DNA of 64,000 bases. It comes from Porodaedalea pini (lineage: Eukaryota > Basidiomycota > Agaricomycetes > Hymenochaetales > Hymenochaetaceae). The stretch covers positions 124,001 through 188,000 of the forward strand of contig NBAY01000028.1 in assembly GCA_002794775.1 (NCBI GenBank), read 5' to 3'. Position 1 is the first letter of the stretch, and each line of letters starts with the position of its first letter. The position numbers and the translations under genes are program-made. The notes beneath the pieces are model-generated. The model was not told the DNA's origin. It saw only the letters and a program-made list of their open reading frames with translations, and made no database searches. Shown here piece by piece: positions 44,217-58,442 of the stretch.

Positions 44217-46896
44217 ATGGCCGTTCTACGCGCACTCTTGCTCTCGCATCTCATCTTGCTCACTGTGCGTGCCGCACAGAGCAGCTTGCTGGGTACGACG
44301 ACTGGTTTCTCTGGTAGTTCGCCGTCAACGAGCTCGGACGCAAGCTCGTCGAGCTTTACTCCATCTACGTCCACCGTCACCTCCGCTCCAGCGACTATAG
44401 TCACCACACTCCCGGGTTCTGGAAGTACGACGACTATTGCGATTCCAACGAGCGCGTCCTTCATCCCGATCGGATCTATTCCGCGCAACTATACATCGGA
44501 CACGTTTGATGAACTTTGGAATCTCGTTCGTCACCTCATTATGGACTGGTTTCATCTCCTAATACAGCCATTGACATCAAATATAAAGGTCGGTGAAGTC
44601 GTCGAGCCGCCTTTCACTACCACGGTAGAAGCAACTGTGCCCGTCACATTGCCTTCTTCGCCTCCGCCGGTCTATCCGACCTGGTACGCGCCCGCGCCTG
44701 CAGATGTGCTTCCAGATCGTAAGTTCCCTAAGGACTTCAAGTTCGGTGTCGCGACCGCCGCGTATCAAGTCGAGGGCGCGACAAAGCTCGAAGGCAAAGG
44801 CCCTACTTCGTGGGACTGGGCGGGCCACCAGCAAGGCGTGATCGCAGATGGTACGAACGGTGATGTTGTGGACCTGCAGTATCTTCTTTATAAAGAGGAT
44901 ACGGCTCGCACGGCTGCGCTCGGCTTGAATACCCATTCATTCTCGTTTGTTCCTTCAAGACTACTTTAATCTTCACCTTCTTTTCATTGATATTCTTTTC
45001 ATTGCGCAGAATCTCGTGGGCCCGTATTTTCCCCTTCGGAACAAAGGACTCGCCAGTGAATCAAGAAGGACTGGATCACTATTCCGATCGCACGTAATCT
45101 AACTCAGCACCTTCTCTTGTTCACTGACATTCTTGCAGTAATCGACTATTCCATTTCGTTGGGCGTCGAACCTGTTGCCACTCTCTGTAAGAACTTTTCT
45201 TCTTCGTTCTTGAACAGTTAACTCAGCTACTATTTTGTTAGTTCACTGGGATATGCCGCTTGCACTCGTTGCCTATTATGGCGGCCTGACATCTGAGGAG
45301 TTTGTCGGTGATTTTGTTCAGTAAGTTCAATGCGTTATTTGTCTATTTTTCTCTCTCTTATAAGATCTATGGCGCCAGCTACGCGAAGACGGTTTTCAAA
45401 ACGTATAACGGCCGCGTGAAGACGTGGTACACGTTCAACGAACCGCACGTATATTGCTTACAACTAACGGTATTCCCCTTCAGTACGTCTCTATTTTTGC
45501 GATTCCTTTATACTTTCGTAGCTCTCTTCTAATACGTCACGCGTCTATTTTGTAGACTCGACATTGGCAGCGAATGGGACGAGCGCTAACGCTCTATATC
45601 AATGCGGCTATTACCTGCGTAAGCTTTATCTCTCGGCTGGGAAGCATCACTGTTGTGCGGACGCTCACTGGAGCAATTCTATTATGTTTAGTGAAAGCAC
45701 ATGCGAAGGCAGTGAAGGCGTTCCGCGAAATGGGCATCGAAGGCGAGATCGCATTTAAGAATGACGGTTTTGTGTGAGATTAGTCTCTTGCTTCTCATAC
45801 GTATCGTAAGTATTGAAATTTTGTTTCTAGCGGCCACCAGTGGCGTACAAACTCGACTGAGGATGCTGAGGCGGTGGAGCGCAATGCGGCATTTTACATT
45901 GGAATGTTCAGCGAGCCCGTGTATGGCTCGGGTGACTGGCCTGAGCTTATGAAGGAAGCGCTGAACGAGACGATACTCCCCCGTTTCACGGACGAGGAAA
46001 AAGAGGAGATCAAGGGTAAACTCTTTTCCTTTGCTCTTCTACCTTTCTGCGAGTAGCTCTTGGACTGAGCGTCATGCATAGGCTCAGCGGACTTTTACGC
46101 AATCGATCTATACCGTAGCTTCTGGATTGCTGCTCCAGAGAACGGGATCGCAGCCTGTGTGGCGAATTCGAGTGATCCGAACTGGCCGGCTTGCAACGTG
46201 CAGATGTTATACAACGCGGCGACGGGGTGGCCCGTGGGCATCGCTGCGGAGGTAGCTGCGTCCTGGCTTTTCGCGACGCCGCAGAATGTCCGGTACGAGC
46301 TGAAGGAGATCAAGCAAAGGTGGCCTTATGGAAAAATCGTGCGTGTTGATTTCCCGTTTGTTCGACTTTAGTCGGTTTAAAATGAATGGATTGGCGTGTA
46401 CAGTATATCTCTGAGTTCGGCTTTGCGGTGCCAGAGGAAGGCGCACGTACGGATATCGCTTTCGTTTTGGATGACGCTGATCGCACCAGTATGTATTCAA
46501 TTTCTTCTTATTCCAACGTGATCTAACAATGTGAATAGATTACTACATGACCATGCTCGGAGAGGTGCTTCTGGCCATTCACGAGGACAATATACCACTC
46601 GGAGGGACATTTGCTTGGGGTACGCGGCTCGTTTCCTTGTTTAATTCCAATCAACTGATTGTATCGTGTGTAGCGATGCTGGATAATGCTGAATGGGCGT
46701 CCGGAACGAGCACGCGCTTCGGAATCCAACACGTCAATTACACGTCTCTTGAGCGACATTTCAAGCGCTCTGCACTCGCTTTGTGTGAGCTTCTTTCTTC
46801 TTACCTGTTATCGCTTTCAGGAGAATTGCTGCTCATTGCTGGTCCTCCTTGCTTTCTTTTTTGACAGCGGAGTTCTACGGTTCGCATAAAACATAA
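44217..46896 (+). CDS. Secreted GH1 glycoside hydrolase, copy 2
   Basis: Exons 44217-44525, 44589-44944, 45010-45089, 45139-45186, 45242-45315, 45365-45482, 45556-45618, 45692-45773, 45831-46015, 46082-46338, 46404-46488, 46539-46619, 46674-46784, 46868-46896; about 625 residues. Signal peptide, Ser/Thr-rich linker and GH1 barrel are as in copy 1, with both catalytic Glu motifs (TFNEP, YISEFGF) kept. Differences are mostly conservative, for example HTYC to HVYC in the segment after NEP, and RRWAFNKI to QRWPYGKI. The first intron lacks a stop in frame here, so retention would extend rather than end the protein. Both copies appear functional, so the duplication may raise dosage or allow divergence of expression. 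Confidence 0.88.
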
Positions 46897-47870
46897 GAAT
46901 ACCGAGTCCGCGAGAGTCCCGAATTCTACTCTGAGATATGAGACTACGAAGGTGGATTATGCTTTTGAGCTTGATGTAGAGAATGATCTGGTCGAATGAA
47001 GGAAGAATAAAAAATACTCGAAGAAATGTCTGCAATATCCCTGACGTATCGCTTATCTAAGCAGATGCGTCTGATCGCGATCTTCAACTTGTTCAAGCAC
47101 GACTTGAAACGAAACTTTATGTAGCTTGGAGCTCCCGCCTTGCAAATTTTTCTAGTGTCGACCTTGCTTCTACCTCAGACTCTATTCAAGCAGTATCTAC
47201 GTATATGAAATGGATGCACTCTAAGGGCGATGCTACTGTCTGAGTGATATGCTTGGGCATTTATTGCAGTCAAAAATGTGGTCAGTTCATCCCCTGGCTC
47301 ACCAGTTTAAATGGCTCTTGCCTCACTATTTTATCATTAACATCAGAGTTGTACACAGTATGATAAATCACCGCAAATGATGTGGAATGTCATTATCAAG
47401 GCGAAGACATGCCGCAGTAAGTAGCTTTTCTCATGGCTCGAGAGCCCTGAACTAGTCGCCACATAAGCTCTGAAACATGTCATGCCTATCCAGCGTGATA
47501 CTTCTCACACTGAACAGTATCGGCATCCGTCGGGCTGCTATGCTATAACAGGAGCATTGTAGTCGCTGAGAACTACATTGCTCGACGTTTATCCCCGTAT
47601 GTACTGGTGTCTTCGCTATAAGTAACGGAGACGATTTCGAGTAGAGGTCGCTCTCCTTGTGCGTACCCTCCATCTTTCATCTCCCTGGTATTTACCTTCC
47701 TTCGTATCCCCGTGGTAAGTTTCGTTCAGCTATTGCTTTCGAACACTCTCTGGTAGACTTGTGCTCGTGCGTACTTTGCCGCATTCTTGTCATGTCGGAT
47801 TGTGCCTCCCGTTCATGTTCTAACAACTTCGTGCCACTTTCCATTCAGGCCTTCGAAAAAAAGAGATACT
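46897..47870. other. Intergenic with an orphan open stretch
   Basis: A + strand stretch at about 47062-47241 without a start reads ADASDRDLQLVQARLETKLY then VAWSSRLANFSS and ends in TGA; it looks like a stray exon or relic, family unknown. The remainder to 47870 includes the upstream region of the first E2 gene. Confidence 0.35.
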
Positions 47871-48706
<836 letters not shown>

Positions 48707-49373
48707 CGCATGGAAAAAAGTTAAATGATTAATGAAATCTCTTTTCTTAAGACTAGCTTTCTTCTAAAGTATACACTCCCTGCTGTGTGTGGCCGTACGA
48801 GAACGAGCTGAGCGCATGGTCACTTCATTTAATTCATTGTCGATCCAGTGCAGCTTGAATAAATGATGTTCAGGCTGTGGCATCGCAATTAATCCTGGAA
48901 CCCCACGTCCAGTCCGAAGTACATCGTATTTCATAAGCTTTAAGTTACAGATATGGGGTTGTAATAGCATATAGTTCCAGAGTGTTCCGGAATGAACGGG
49001 CAGGGTTGCGATTGCAATCGCGGTGGTGAGTTTTGACTCAGTGGCACAGGCCCATCGAAGAAGTCCATATGCATGTCCGTCATGTGACGAAAGGCATAAC
49101 AGCCGTCCCCTTCTTGTCCGCTACCACCATCATCCATCCACACGTCCCTCAGTTGTCCTCCCCCGTCCAGTGAGTTCTCATCGTCCTCCTCGCCGATATG
49201 CTGCCCGCTAACGAGATTCGGATTTCTGTCTGATCTCCCCGCCGTCGCCTCTGATCGCTGCGATCGTGTACGTAAACTGCGCTCTTCCGCCGCGCCCCGC
49301 CTTCGTCTGTGAACGTCGTGTGCCTTGGTATTCTCAGGCCGCGCACGAATCTTCTCGATAGTCTTTGCATACA
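48707..49373. other. Intergenic between the two E2 genes
   Basis: Promoter region of the canonical UBC4 gene, with pyrimidine-rich stretches near 49160-49300. No gene seen. Confidence 0.4.
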
Positions 49374-50188
<815 letters not shown>

Positions 50189-51016
50189 CGCTTCAGTAGC
50201 AGCTTTCATGACACGTGTATAGCTATCGTTTTGGGAATGTACTCTTCGACCTCGCTGCAGGGTTTTCCCTTTGTTATCGATTCTTGTGCAGTTATCTTGG
50301 CTTGAGTGTAAGAACGGGGCAAAGGTATGCCGGGGCCATCGCGCGATAGTCAACGAGTCCATACGGATTGATATGGCGGCATGACCCGATATGATGAAAA
50401 GACACCCATACGTCAACCTCGACACCAAGCGAAGACCAAATTGCTATGCCACAAACTATTTTATACAGCAGGAACAAACTTATTTTTCTCCCTCTCATCA
50501 GATACCATCCACAAGCTCCATGTCGCTACTGGGTGGGCCGTCGACACCCCGCTGTGCTTGGTGAACTCCGCAGCTCCGACAAACCAGTGGCCAAATATCT
50601 GCCGTCGACGGGCACGTTGAATTCCGAATTTCCGTGCTCTGCTCGACCATCAAACCTCGACGGAATTTTAAGTGTTCAACCACGCCTAGAGGCCGGTCGA
50701 AGTCTCCCGTTAGGTGGGCACTGGTATATACTGTAAGAATGCAGAATAGAGAGTCCCAGTTAAATCAACAAATGTGCATACCATATAACCGTTTGCAAGA
50801 TGGAAACAATAATAATAGTATTAATACATTGTTCGCCGTCTTTATCTTACCAAAGGCTCTTCCTAAATTTGACGTTCATGTGCATATGCATGTCTGCAAT
50901 TGAGGATAAGTAAGGGTGTTATGCTCATCGCGTGATGGTCAACCGTATTCATTTGGCGGCACTACCCGACATGATGAAAACACTGGTATCGCATCGTGTC
51001 TTCAACGTCGACGACC
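50189..51016. other. Intergenic with a short imperfect duplication
   Basis: Segments at about 50349-50402 and 50926-50981 share catcgcg-gat-gtcaac and tggcggca--acccga-atgatgaaaa. The second is directly upstream of the PIG-L gene, so the first may be a displaced piece of its promoter. No gene seen in between. Confidence 0.4.
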
Positions 51017-52177
51017 ATGGCGAGAAAGACAGCTGGGAATACGAAAAGCCCATCAAAGCAATCGAAGGCGAAGTCCAACAACGCTGCGAGTGCGACCGCG
51101 ACTCCGGCACCGAAGCCAACAACCCCTACTGTTACTCCGGCAGCGGCGACGGGCGTAGCAGCGGTTAATGGCTCAGGCAATAGTGCGTCGCGGTCGACGG
51201 GCGCGGGAGGCGGGGTGATGTTCCGGCTGCTCTTCTTGCTCGTTCCTCTGCTCCAGATGCTGTGGACTGCGGAAGCACCGCTCAGACCGTTCGGCGCTGT
51301 GCGCGATCGGGAGACCGGTGAGCTCGCGCACGCAGAGCTCATCGACCCGCGCATCCTCATCGTAGCGGCACACCCGCGCGACGCGCTGCTCTTTGCGCCG
51401 ACGGCGGCGCTCATGCTCAATACGGAGCGCAAGGAGCATGCGGAGGTATTTGTGCTCGCGCTCTCTGCGGGTGCTGATGGTGCGAAGGAGGTGAGGAGGG
51501 AATGGGCGGGCGCGTGGGATGTGCTGGGAGTCGAGGAGTCGAGGCGGTTTGTACTCGATGTGCCGTGAGTGAAGCTGGTTTTTATTTGCATGAAAGAGTT
51601 TTGCTGAGACTGTTATAGCGAGCTCAAGGACAGCCCCGACGCTGTCTGGGATCCAAACATTGTTGCCGAGCAGGTCCTACCATTCGTTGTCGAACACAAC
51701 ATAGACACCGTAAGCCTCCAACTCGCTCCTCTCTTCACCAGTCTTCATTTCTTATTCATTATCCAGATCCTCACATTCGACGCACAAGGCATAACCGGCC
51801 ATCCGCACCACGCCGCCGCCGCCTCAGGAGTCGCCTCCCTCGTCCGCTCACCCTTCCTCACACGCGCACTCGTCGGCTCACCCAACCCCATCGCACCGCG
51901 CGCCTACCTCCTCCGCAGTGCCTCCCCGGCGCGCAACCTCGGCCTGCTCACGCCGATCATCGAGCACTTCGTGCTCGGCTATCGCGCACTGCGCGGCGAG
52001 ACCGCGCGTGCAAAGGCCTCGGGCGAACGCGTGCCGACGGTGTTCGTGAGCGATGTGAAGTCGTATTTGAAGTCGTGGCGCGCGCTGCTCAAGTTTGGGA
52101 GCCAGATGCGGCCGAAGGAGCTCGTGTTGTGGGCGATTGGGAGGAGCATGTGGGTGAATGAGTGGGTGGAGGTTTGA
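51017..52177 (+). CDS. GPI12: N-acetylglucosaminyl-phosphatidylinositol de-N-acetylase (PIG-L/GPI12), altered active-site motif
   Basis: Exons 51017-51564, 51619-51709 and 51767-52177; 349 residues. A basic, Ala/Pro/Thr-rich N-terminus of about 70 residues is followed by a membrane segment MFRLLFLLVPLLQMLW and the PIG-L domain. The family normally has AHPDDE; here it is AHPRDALLFAP. The His and second Asp (zinc ligands) remain, while the first Asp (catalytic base in MshB-type enzymes) is Arg and the Glu is Ala. The second motif, TFDAQGITGHPHHAAAA, is conserved. The enzyme makes GlcN-PI, step two of GPI-anchor synthesis, at the ER. No stops or frameshifts. It may be a weak, redirected or inactive enzyme. 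Confidence 0.85.
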
Positions 52178-52540
52178 GCTGCGAGATTAATTGTGGGATG
52201 CTTGCGCTCCTTAAAATCTCCTCACTTCTGTGAGCTTTCTGATACCAACCGGTGCTTGAAGCATTATCTTACAACTTTATATGAGTAACTGATCATGTAG
52301 CGGTAGCCAGCCGTGCGTCTATCTTAGTAGCTCCTTCGATTGTACATGTATAAATTATTACTCGCGACCATGTGGTAGACTCATTCATGACAACTGGAAA
52401 GATACTCGAATAACAAGTATCAAGTCGAAAGCGACACGCCGAGCATGATGTGAATAAAATACAAGTCCAATATAGACCATCGACAGCCGAGAATGTAATT
52501 TTTTTTAAAAATCGAGACTGAAAGGCACCAGCTCCCGTCA
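52178..52540. other. Convergent 3' region of PIG-L and PIN4 genes
   Basis: No gene; shared terminator region of two convergent genes. Confidence 0.5.
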
Positions 52541-53291
52541 CTAGCGCCGGCCCTCGACCATGATGATGTGGTACCCAAACGTCGTCTTCACGAGTGGGGA
52601 GAGTACGGGTTTGCTCACCGTGGACGGCGTCAACTCGAAGGCCTTCTCCTGGAAAGGACCCTTCCACAAAACGATTCAGAAATGGATACTCACGCGAGAA
52701 AGCCATTTTATGAGATGTACTCACGACCATAGAGCCGCGCGACATCCAGCCGAGACTACCTCCCGCTGTATATTAATATTGAGAAAATCGCCAGTGAAAC
52801 GTGAGTTGAGACGAGAGAGAGAGGCGTTCAACGATGTGGGGGAGTCTCACCCTTTGCTTTGTCCTCTGAATAAGTCTGCGCAACCTTGTCGAAGGGTTGG
52901 CCATCCTGAGCAATAAGGTCGATAGATCAGGAAGTCAGATTTTGCGAAGATGACATCGGGAGTCACCTCAAGGAGCTTCAGGGCCTCCAGCGCCTTGGAT
53001 TGCTTCTCGCACAATATATGGCGCACGTTAACAGCGGTCGCAGGCTTCAAACCTCCCTTTCCCTACAGAGAAAAACCCAGAGTTGTGAACTTTTGATTAG
53101 ATCGGTACTAGTAAGGATCCCTGGGATCTCGTCTCCCACCTCCCGTCTCCAAGAGTCACAAAAAGCCTTACTCAGAAAAGGTGTAGAAATGTAGTTACCT
53201 TGCCTTGCTGTGCCTTCTCTTCATCTTTATCAGCCTTTTTCGCCCCGCCCTTCTTCTCCGCAGACTTCTTGTCCGCCGCCTTCTTTGCCAT
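52541..53291 (-). CDS. Parvulin-type peptidyl-prolyl isomerase, Pin4/Par14 family
   Basis: Exons 53291-53199, 53062-52967, 52905-52851, 52765-52725 and 52660-52541; 134 residues, near the 131 of human Par14. A lysine-rich N-terminus ([20 protein letters not shown]) is followed by the rotamase domain: [56 protein letters not shown], and [12 protein letters not shown] at the end. There is no WW domain, so it belongs to the non-phosphospecific class. Par14 acts in the nucleus and ribosome biogenesis. No defects seen. Confidence 0.93.
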
Positions 53292-53763
53292 TTCGTAGGG
53301 GAGACTCTGGGTCCGAGTAGTGAAACTAGCTACAAAATGCACAGAAAGACAAAGATTCACTTCAGCCTGTGGATTCTGGGTATAAAGACTTGTTCAATGG
53401 CGTCGACAAGTTTGACAAATATCAATGCGACGCTGCAACTTGAAGCTCGTGACCTCGATGCGCGGCGGACGCGCCGCACCACCGCTGGTATTAATATTTA
53501 CTTAGGTTTGAAGATCGCATACCGTTAACTCTGACGATACAGTATACCTTACTTGAAAAGAAGAGAAGAGAAAGCGGACAAAATCACATTGATCATAATG
53601 TTACAATAATTACCCTCGAGAGATTATGTTCCAAATCAACAAGTTGAACGCATTGTCTCAGGTGGATGCCGAATACTGATAAGGATCATGAAAGTAAGAC
53701 TCCCCAAAAGAAGGTATAATTCAAGATAAATAGTAGAAGAGGAGGGCAAAAATAAGCATAATA
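53292..53763. other. Intergenic, PIN4 promoter and 3' flank of the Snt1-like gene
   Basis: No gene recognised. Confidence 0.45.
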
Positions 53764-56700
53764 TTATTCTTGCCGGCCAGGCTTCCTAGAATTGTCCCCG
53801 GGAGGTTGCGAGGTGCCCTGGCGGCCGAGAGTTGGGGGAGAAAACCCACGTTGGGCGGCAACATGACGGGCGGTAGGTAATAAATGCACAGGAATACCGC
53901 TTCGGTAATCTCCTAATCCAGGAGACGACTGAGCCACCTTTGTAGGACTGAACACATTACTCGTGGCCGGGATGTACGAGACAGGGCGTATATGGCTTGC
54001 CGGGATTGCCACAGGCATGTGTGGGTGGAAGGCATATCGCGCCATAGGAGTTGCCGGATGTGCTCCGCCCTGAATTTGACCTGTGGCATCCGGATGATCC
54101 TGTACGACGTTTGTGACCGGCGATCCTGAAGATGCTGGAGTTTTCTTGAAGACTCATCGTCGCAGATGTCATCGTCGAGGAGGGCTGGGGGCGCGCTGGC
54201 TGGCGAGCCACGCCAAGAGTGTACGCAGACTGGCCATTCGAGGAGATGATAACTCCTCGTGGTCTTCTGCTCGTTCCCTGCCGACTGGAAGGCATCCGGA
54301 TTGAGTACGTTGATAACCGCTTTGTTGGTTATAGCACGCGAACTAGTCGCGGATCTAAAAACCGATTGTCCTGGTTTTCCGGTCTGCTCAAGTGTTAAGA
54401 CACCGACGCCAGAAGTTGCATCCGCGACCTGCCTGTCAACTAATTGAACCGCTGATATTTCTTCGGTGGGCGTCCGAGATTGCGACGCCTCTGCCCGGGT
54501 AACAGTTACAAAACAATCTTGCTCTGGAGATTGTACACGATTTGCAGCGGCAAGGGCTATTTTTTCTAGTCCCATTTCTCTGTTGTGATTTTTGTAGTAA
54601 TTGCCAACCTGGACTGTGGTCTTGAAGCACATCTTAATGAGTATCATTGGCAGAAAGTACCGCAGCGACTCCTACCTTGTTTGGTAATTCTGCTGATATT
54701 CTCTTGAAATCCTTGCCATGTCGAGCGAGCAGCCGCATAAAGATCTCTAAATTTAATGATACAGACAATAAAAATTGATCATATTTAGCAGCACGAAACG
54801 ATCAGGCAACGTACCTCTATCAGATTCAGACCAGTGAGTTGAGGTAGTCCCAGGCTTCCGCCGATTCGTGGTCTCATTCACTTCAATAAACTTTGTTTCC
54901 CCCGGAGCTGGACTGGCCCCCGGGCTTTCAGCGGCGATGAAAGACTTAGGCTTCCGTCCTCTGCGTTTCTTCGGCGGAACAGCGGATGCCTCTCGGGTGT
55001 TATCGGTATCCTGGATGAAGCGGTGCTTAGGGCAAATTCAGCAATGGCGGCTAAGAAATGCTACTTACCACAGATAGAGCATCCTCAAACTCAGACTGTT
55101 TCGTTATGTTTATAACCCTCCGACGCTTGGGGCGCGGGTCACCATCAATGTTCTCCTCGGTAAATGGAGGAGGCCCGGCACCCCGACCCCTGCCAGCATC
55201 GGCATACCCTCCTCGGCCGCGCCGTCTACCGCGTCCAGCAGGTCTTTTGCTATCTGCTTGTTGCACGTCAACCAAGAGCGCGTTCCCTTTCTGCTTCCCG
55301 GTTTTGCGCATGCCCTTTCGACGCTTCCCGTTCCCAGAGTTGGCGGCGTTGCGGAAGTCAATAAGCCTCTTCTTGTGAATGTAGTAGTATAGAACACATT
55401 GAGAAGAGGTTTTATGCGGAAGGAAACCCGATATGATTCCAAACTGCTTGGGGTATTCAGCGTATTTGGCATAAAATATTTCCTCCTCTTCAGGAGTCCA
55501 GTCGAAGAAGCCACTTCGTGGATCATAGAAGTTTTCTGGGTCTTCCACTAGATTGTTTGTATCGTCGAATAAATAATCAACATTGCCCTTCTCCACAGAG
55601 ATCATGTCGGGGATGGTTGCGACATTACGGACCGCTAGATGATTTGGATCCGTCAAGTCCTCATTGCCTAGACTTGCGATAATTTGTTCCATCTCTAGAT
55701 CAGATCGAACCGCATCACCCAGAGTCGTAGCCGAACGGCGCGTTGTGCGCCCGGCCTGCGTCAGCGCTTCCTGCATGTCATTCGCCTTGAACAACGAATC
55801 AAGATATGCGCAGTGCGCAACCCAGCGCTCATGTAACATTAAATATTCGTCTCGCAGCTTCTGCTTTTTCTCAGCCAGGAGCTCTTGCTGTTCGGCAAAG
55901 TTCGTTGCCAGAACAGCGCGGGTGTTCATATGGTGCTCTTCCTCGCTCTGCGTCAGAACACGTTCGACGACCTCGTCGACGAGTTTACCGGGCGTCGAAG
56001 GAGTGTGCTGTTCTGGCCCGTCAGCCTTAGCTAAGTTATCCATAAGTATCGGATTAACGCGCTGTTCCCGCGACTGGATAGATAGAGCTCGCCGCAGCAC
56101 AATGGCTTGACGCAGAATTTCCGTGATATCCTTTTCGTCCGCCTTAGGGCGCGGAGCAAGAATCCGCATAGTACCGTCCTGACTGAGTTTTTCACCGGGC
56201 TGCAACAAGACAGAGGGTTTTGGAGAAGAAATAGTTGCCTCCGCAATTTGGACTTCGACCTCAGCAACGGTTCCATCTGCGTCCGGGTCTGGAGTCCGGA
56301 TATCCGGCGTGACGACCTCAGAGACACCAACGACAGAAGGCTCATCAGAGAAACTGCGCTGACGCTCTATTCCACCACGAGTTTGGAAAGCCGCAGAGAA
56401 GACAGGTCGATCAAACGAGTTCTCTTCCGACCCTACCAAACGAGTACGAGTCGACAGTTGTGCAGAAACCTCTGATATTCTAGAGCGCCGAGTCGTCGAA
56501 GGTTCTTCACTCCTCAATGTGTCAACTTGCATGCTGTCATCGTCGAGGAGCGCTGGCGTAGGCTGGTTTTGAGACAGGGCGACTGGAGTGTACGGCTTGG
56601 CTGGCAAATCGATTTCATATCAGTTTCACTTTTATTAATACCATTCGTAACGGATAAATAAGTATACTAACCGGGACTAGGAGAGACCAAATCATGCACA

Positions 56701-58442
56701 CTCATGACGCCTTGCCGACTAGATCCATTCTCCTGCGCAGCGCTTAAAAGCTGCACTCCAGTAGCTTCTTTCTTCGTAGAAGATACCTCGCTAACCCGAC
56801 TTTCCAATGATTTTTGCTGGACTGCATACTGCTCAGTCACACTAATGTTTGACTAGGAACAAGGCTCACCCTGGGAGATGCGTCTGTATGTTCCGGCAGT
56901 TTCTGAGCCCGAGTGATTGAATGATTCTACAGGCATTGCAGGGCCTCGAAGACCCCCTTCAACCTGCAACGGCGCCCGAGCATTATTATCCATTATAGGT
57001 ACGAGTTGGTCAGTAGATGGATCCCATGCGTGGCGGATAATAGGTTGGGGATGCTTCTCCGCAGGCATTGGCGAAGGACGATTTGGAATCACATAGCTAA
57101 GACTAGTCGAAGCACCTGAAGTGACTATCCCGTGAATAAATATAATGAAAATCCGTTGATAGATCCTGACCTTGACTCTCTGTACGCTTGTCATTTTCCC
57201 TTAAGACGTCGCGCGAGCGTGTGATGTCATTCAACGTCTGTTTCAAAGCTTGCGCAGGGTGCGTCATCCCTTTTCACAGATTCATCGCCCGAGAATTCGA
57301 GTTCATCACTAGAAACATCCCACACATTTCGCGAAGCATTCGTGGGCGGTGGTGACGGAGCAGAACCAGCCACGACGCTTCGCGCCCCTAACTGAGACGA
57401 GCCTGTGACGGTTCGCTCGCGTTGGCCTACACCTAGCGGTACTGGTGACGGCAAGGAGCCCTCTCGAGAATGTCTTCTAGATTCAACGCCTCTTTCTCTC
57501 GTCCAATGGGGCGTGTCACTGTCCGAAAGGCGAGGAGACTGACCAATAGACGCTTGTCGTGGGCGCTTATAGTCCCTTGTAACGGATGGTCTGCTAGCAC
57601 GAGGAGCTGTGACTATTTCAGGTCGATAAGTGGGAGTTTCCCAGTGACTCGGGCTAGGTCGTTCGTTAGGGGGCTGTCTATAGGTATCATTTGGTCTAAA
57701 GGCATTTGCGTCAGGAAACGAAGGGCGGTCATAGTATGCCGGGTGCCGATCATCATATGAGGGGTAATTCGGTGGGTAATAATCACGGGATGGAGGATGC
57801 TGGGGTGGTGCGGGAACTGGCTCCCTCCAACCGTGATCGTCAGCACCGGAACTCGGAGGAACAGGATTGAGCAGAGTATTCCTAAGAAGATCAATACGAT
57901 GAGCTAGATTTAAGAAGTTACAGAAACTTACAGACGAGGATAAGAAGGTTCACGACGGGCATGTCTCCATGCAACCGAAGGTTCAAAACCATGATCTTCC
58001 GGAGGATTTTCCCATCTTGAGCGCTCTTCCCATTGCGGAGAAGGTGGAGGCCTGGGTTCCTGATAATACCGAGGATACTGGATCGAAATAGGGGGTGGAG
58101 ATGGACGTGGAGGATAAACCGAAGGGCGGCGCGGCCAAGCATTGGTCCAGACTTCGCCACGTGACTCTCTCGCTGGGCTGATATAATCCTGAGGAGGATA
58201 ATAAGGCTTCTCATCCTGTCTCGTTAATAAATGCTCTTCTTCAATGTAGTCTGCTTCTGTCCTCGGGGGATAGATAGGACGACGGCCCCTATCATAGAAA
58301 GGATCGCCTCGAGAAGGCCCAGCGATCGGAGGGGGTCGAGTGGCGTACTGACCAGCCGATCTCTAATTTAGAAGACAACACTGTTAGAAAGATCCATAAG
58401 CCTAAGTTAGTAGATGGAACTGACATCGTAGTGCGATGCCAT
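53764..58442 (-). CDS. SNT1: Snt1/NCoR-like SANT-domain corepressor subunit
   Basis: Exons 58442-58425, 58362-57932, from 57881 (end between 57324 and 57236 unresolved), a short exon ending 57171, 57124-56870, 56821-56672, 56600-55069, 55010-54815, 54746-54676, 54620-54231 and 54144-53764. The N-terminal third is disordered, rich in Pro, Tyr and Arg. A helical linker precedes SANT1 (FDWTPEEEEIFYAKYAEYPK, then FGIISGFLPHKTSSQCVLYY) and an Arg/Gly-rich segment. SANT2, split by two introns, reads THWSESDREIFMRLLARHGK, then DFKRISAELPNKTTVQVGNY. Two SANT domains in this arrangement mark the NCoR/SMRT homologue Snt1, scaffold of the Set3 histone deacetylase complex in the nucleus. Length is roughly 1,250 residues. 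Confidence 0.85.

Larger units (their letters stand above)
43225..47000 (+). repeat. Segmental tandem duplication, unit 2
   Basis: Counterpart of 37162-40652. Longer chiefly because of insertions in the promoter part (43780-44130). Coding exons keep the same lengths except one added codon in exon 6. Confidence 0.85.

Noticed and set aside
50962..51591. Minus-strand frame of 209 residues
   Set aside because: Antisense to PIG-L exon 1 in GC-rich DNA; no family motif.
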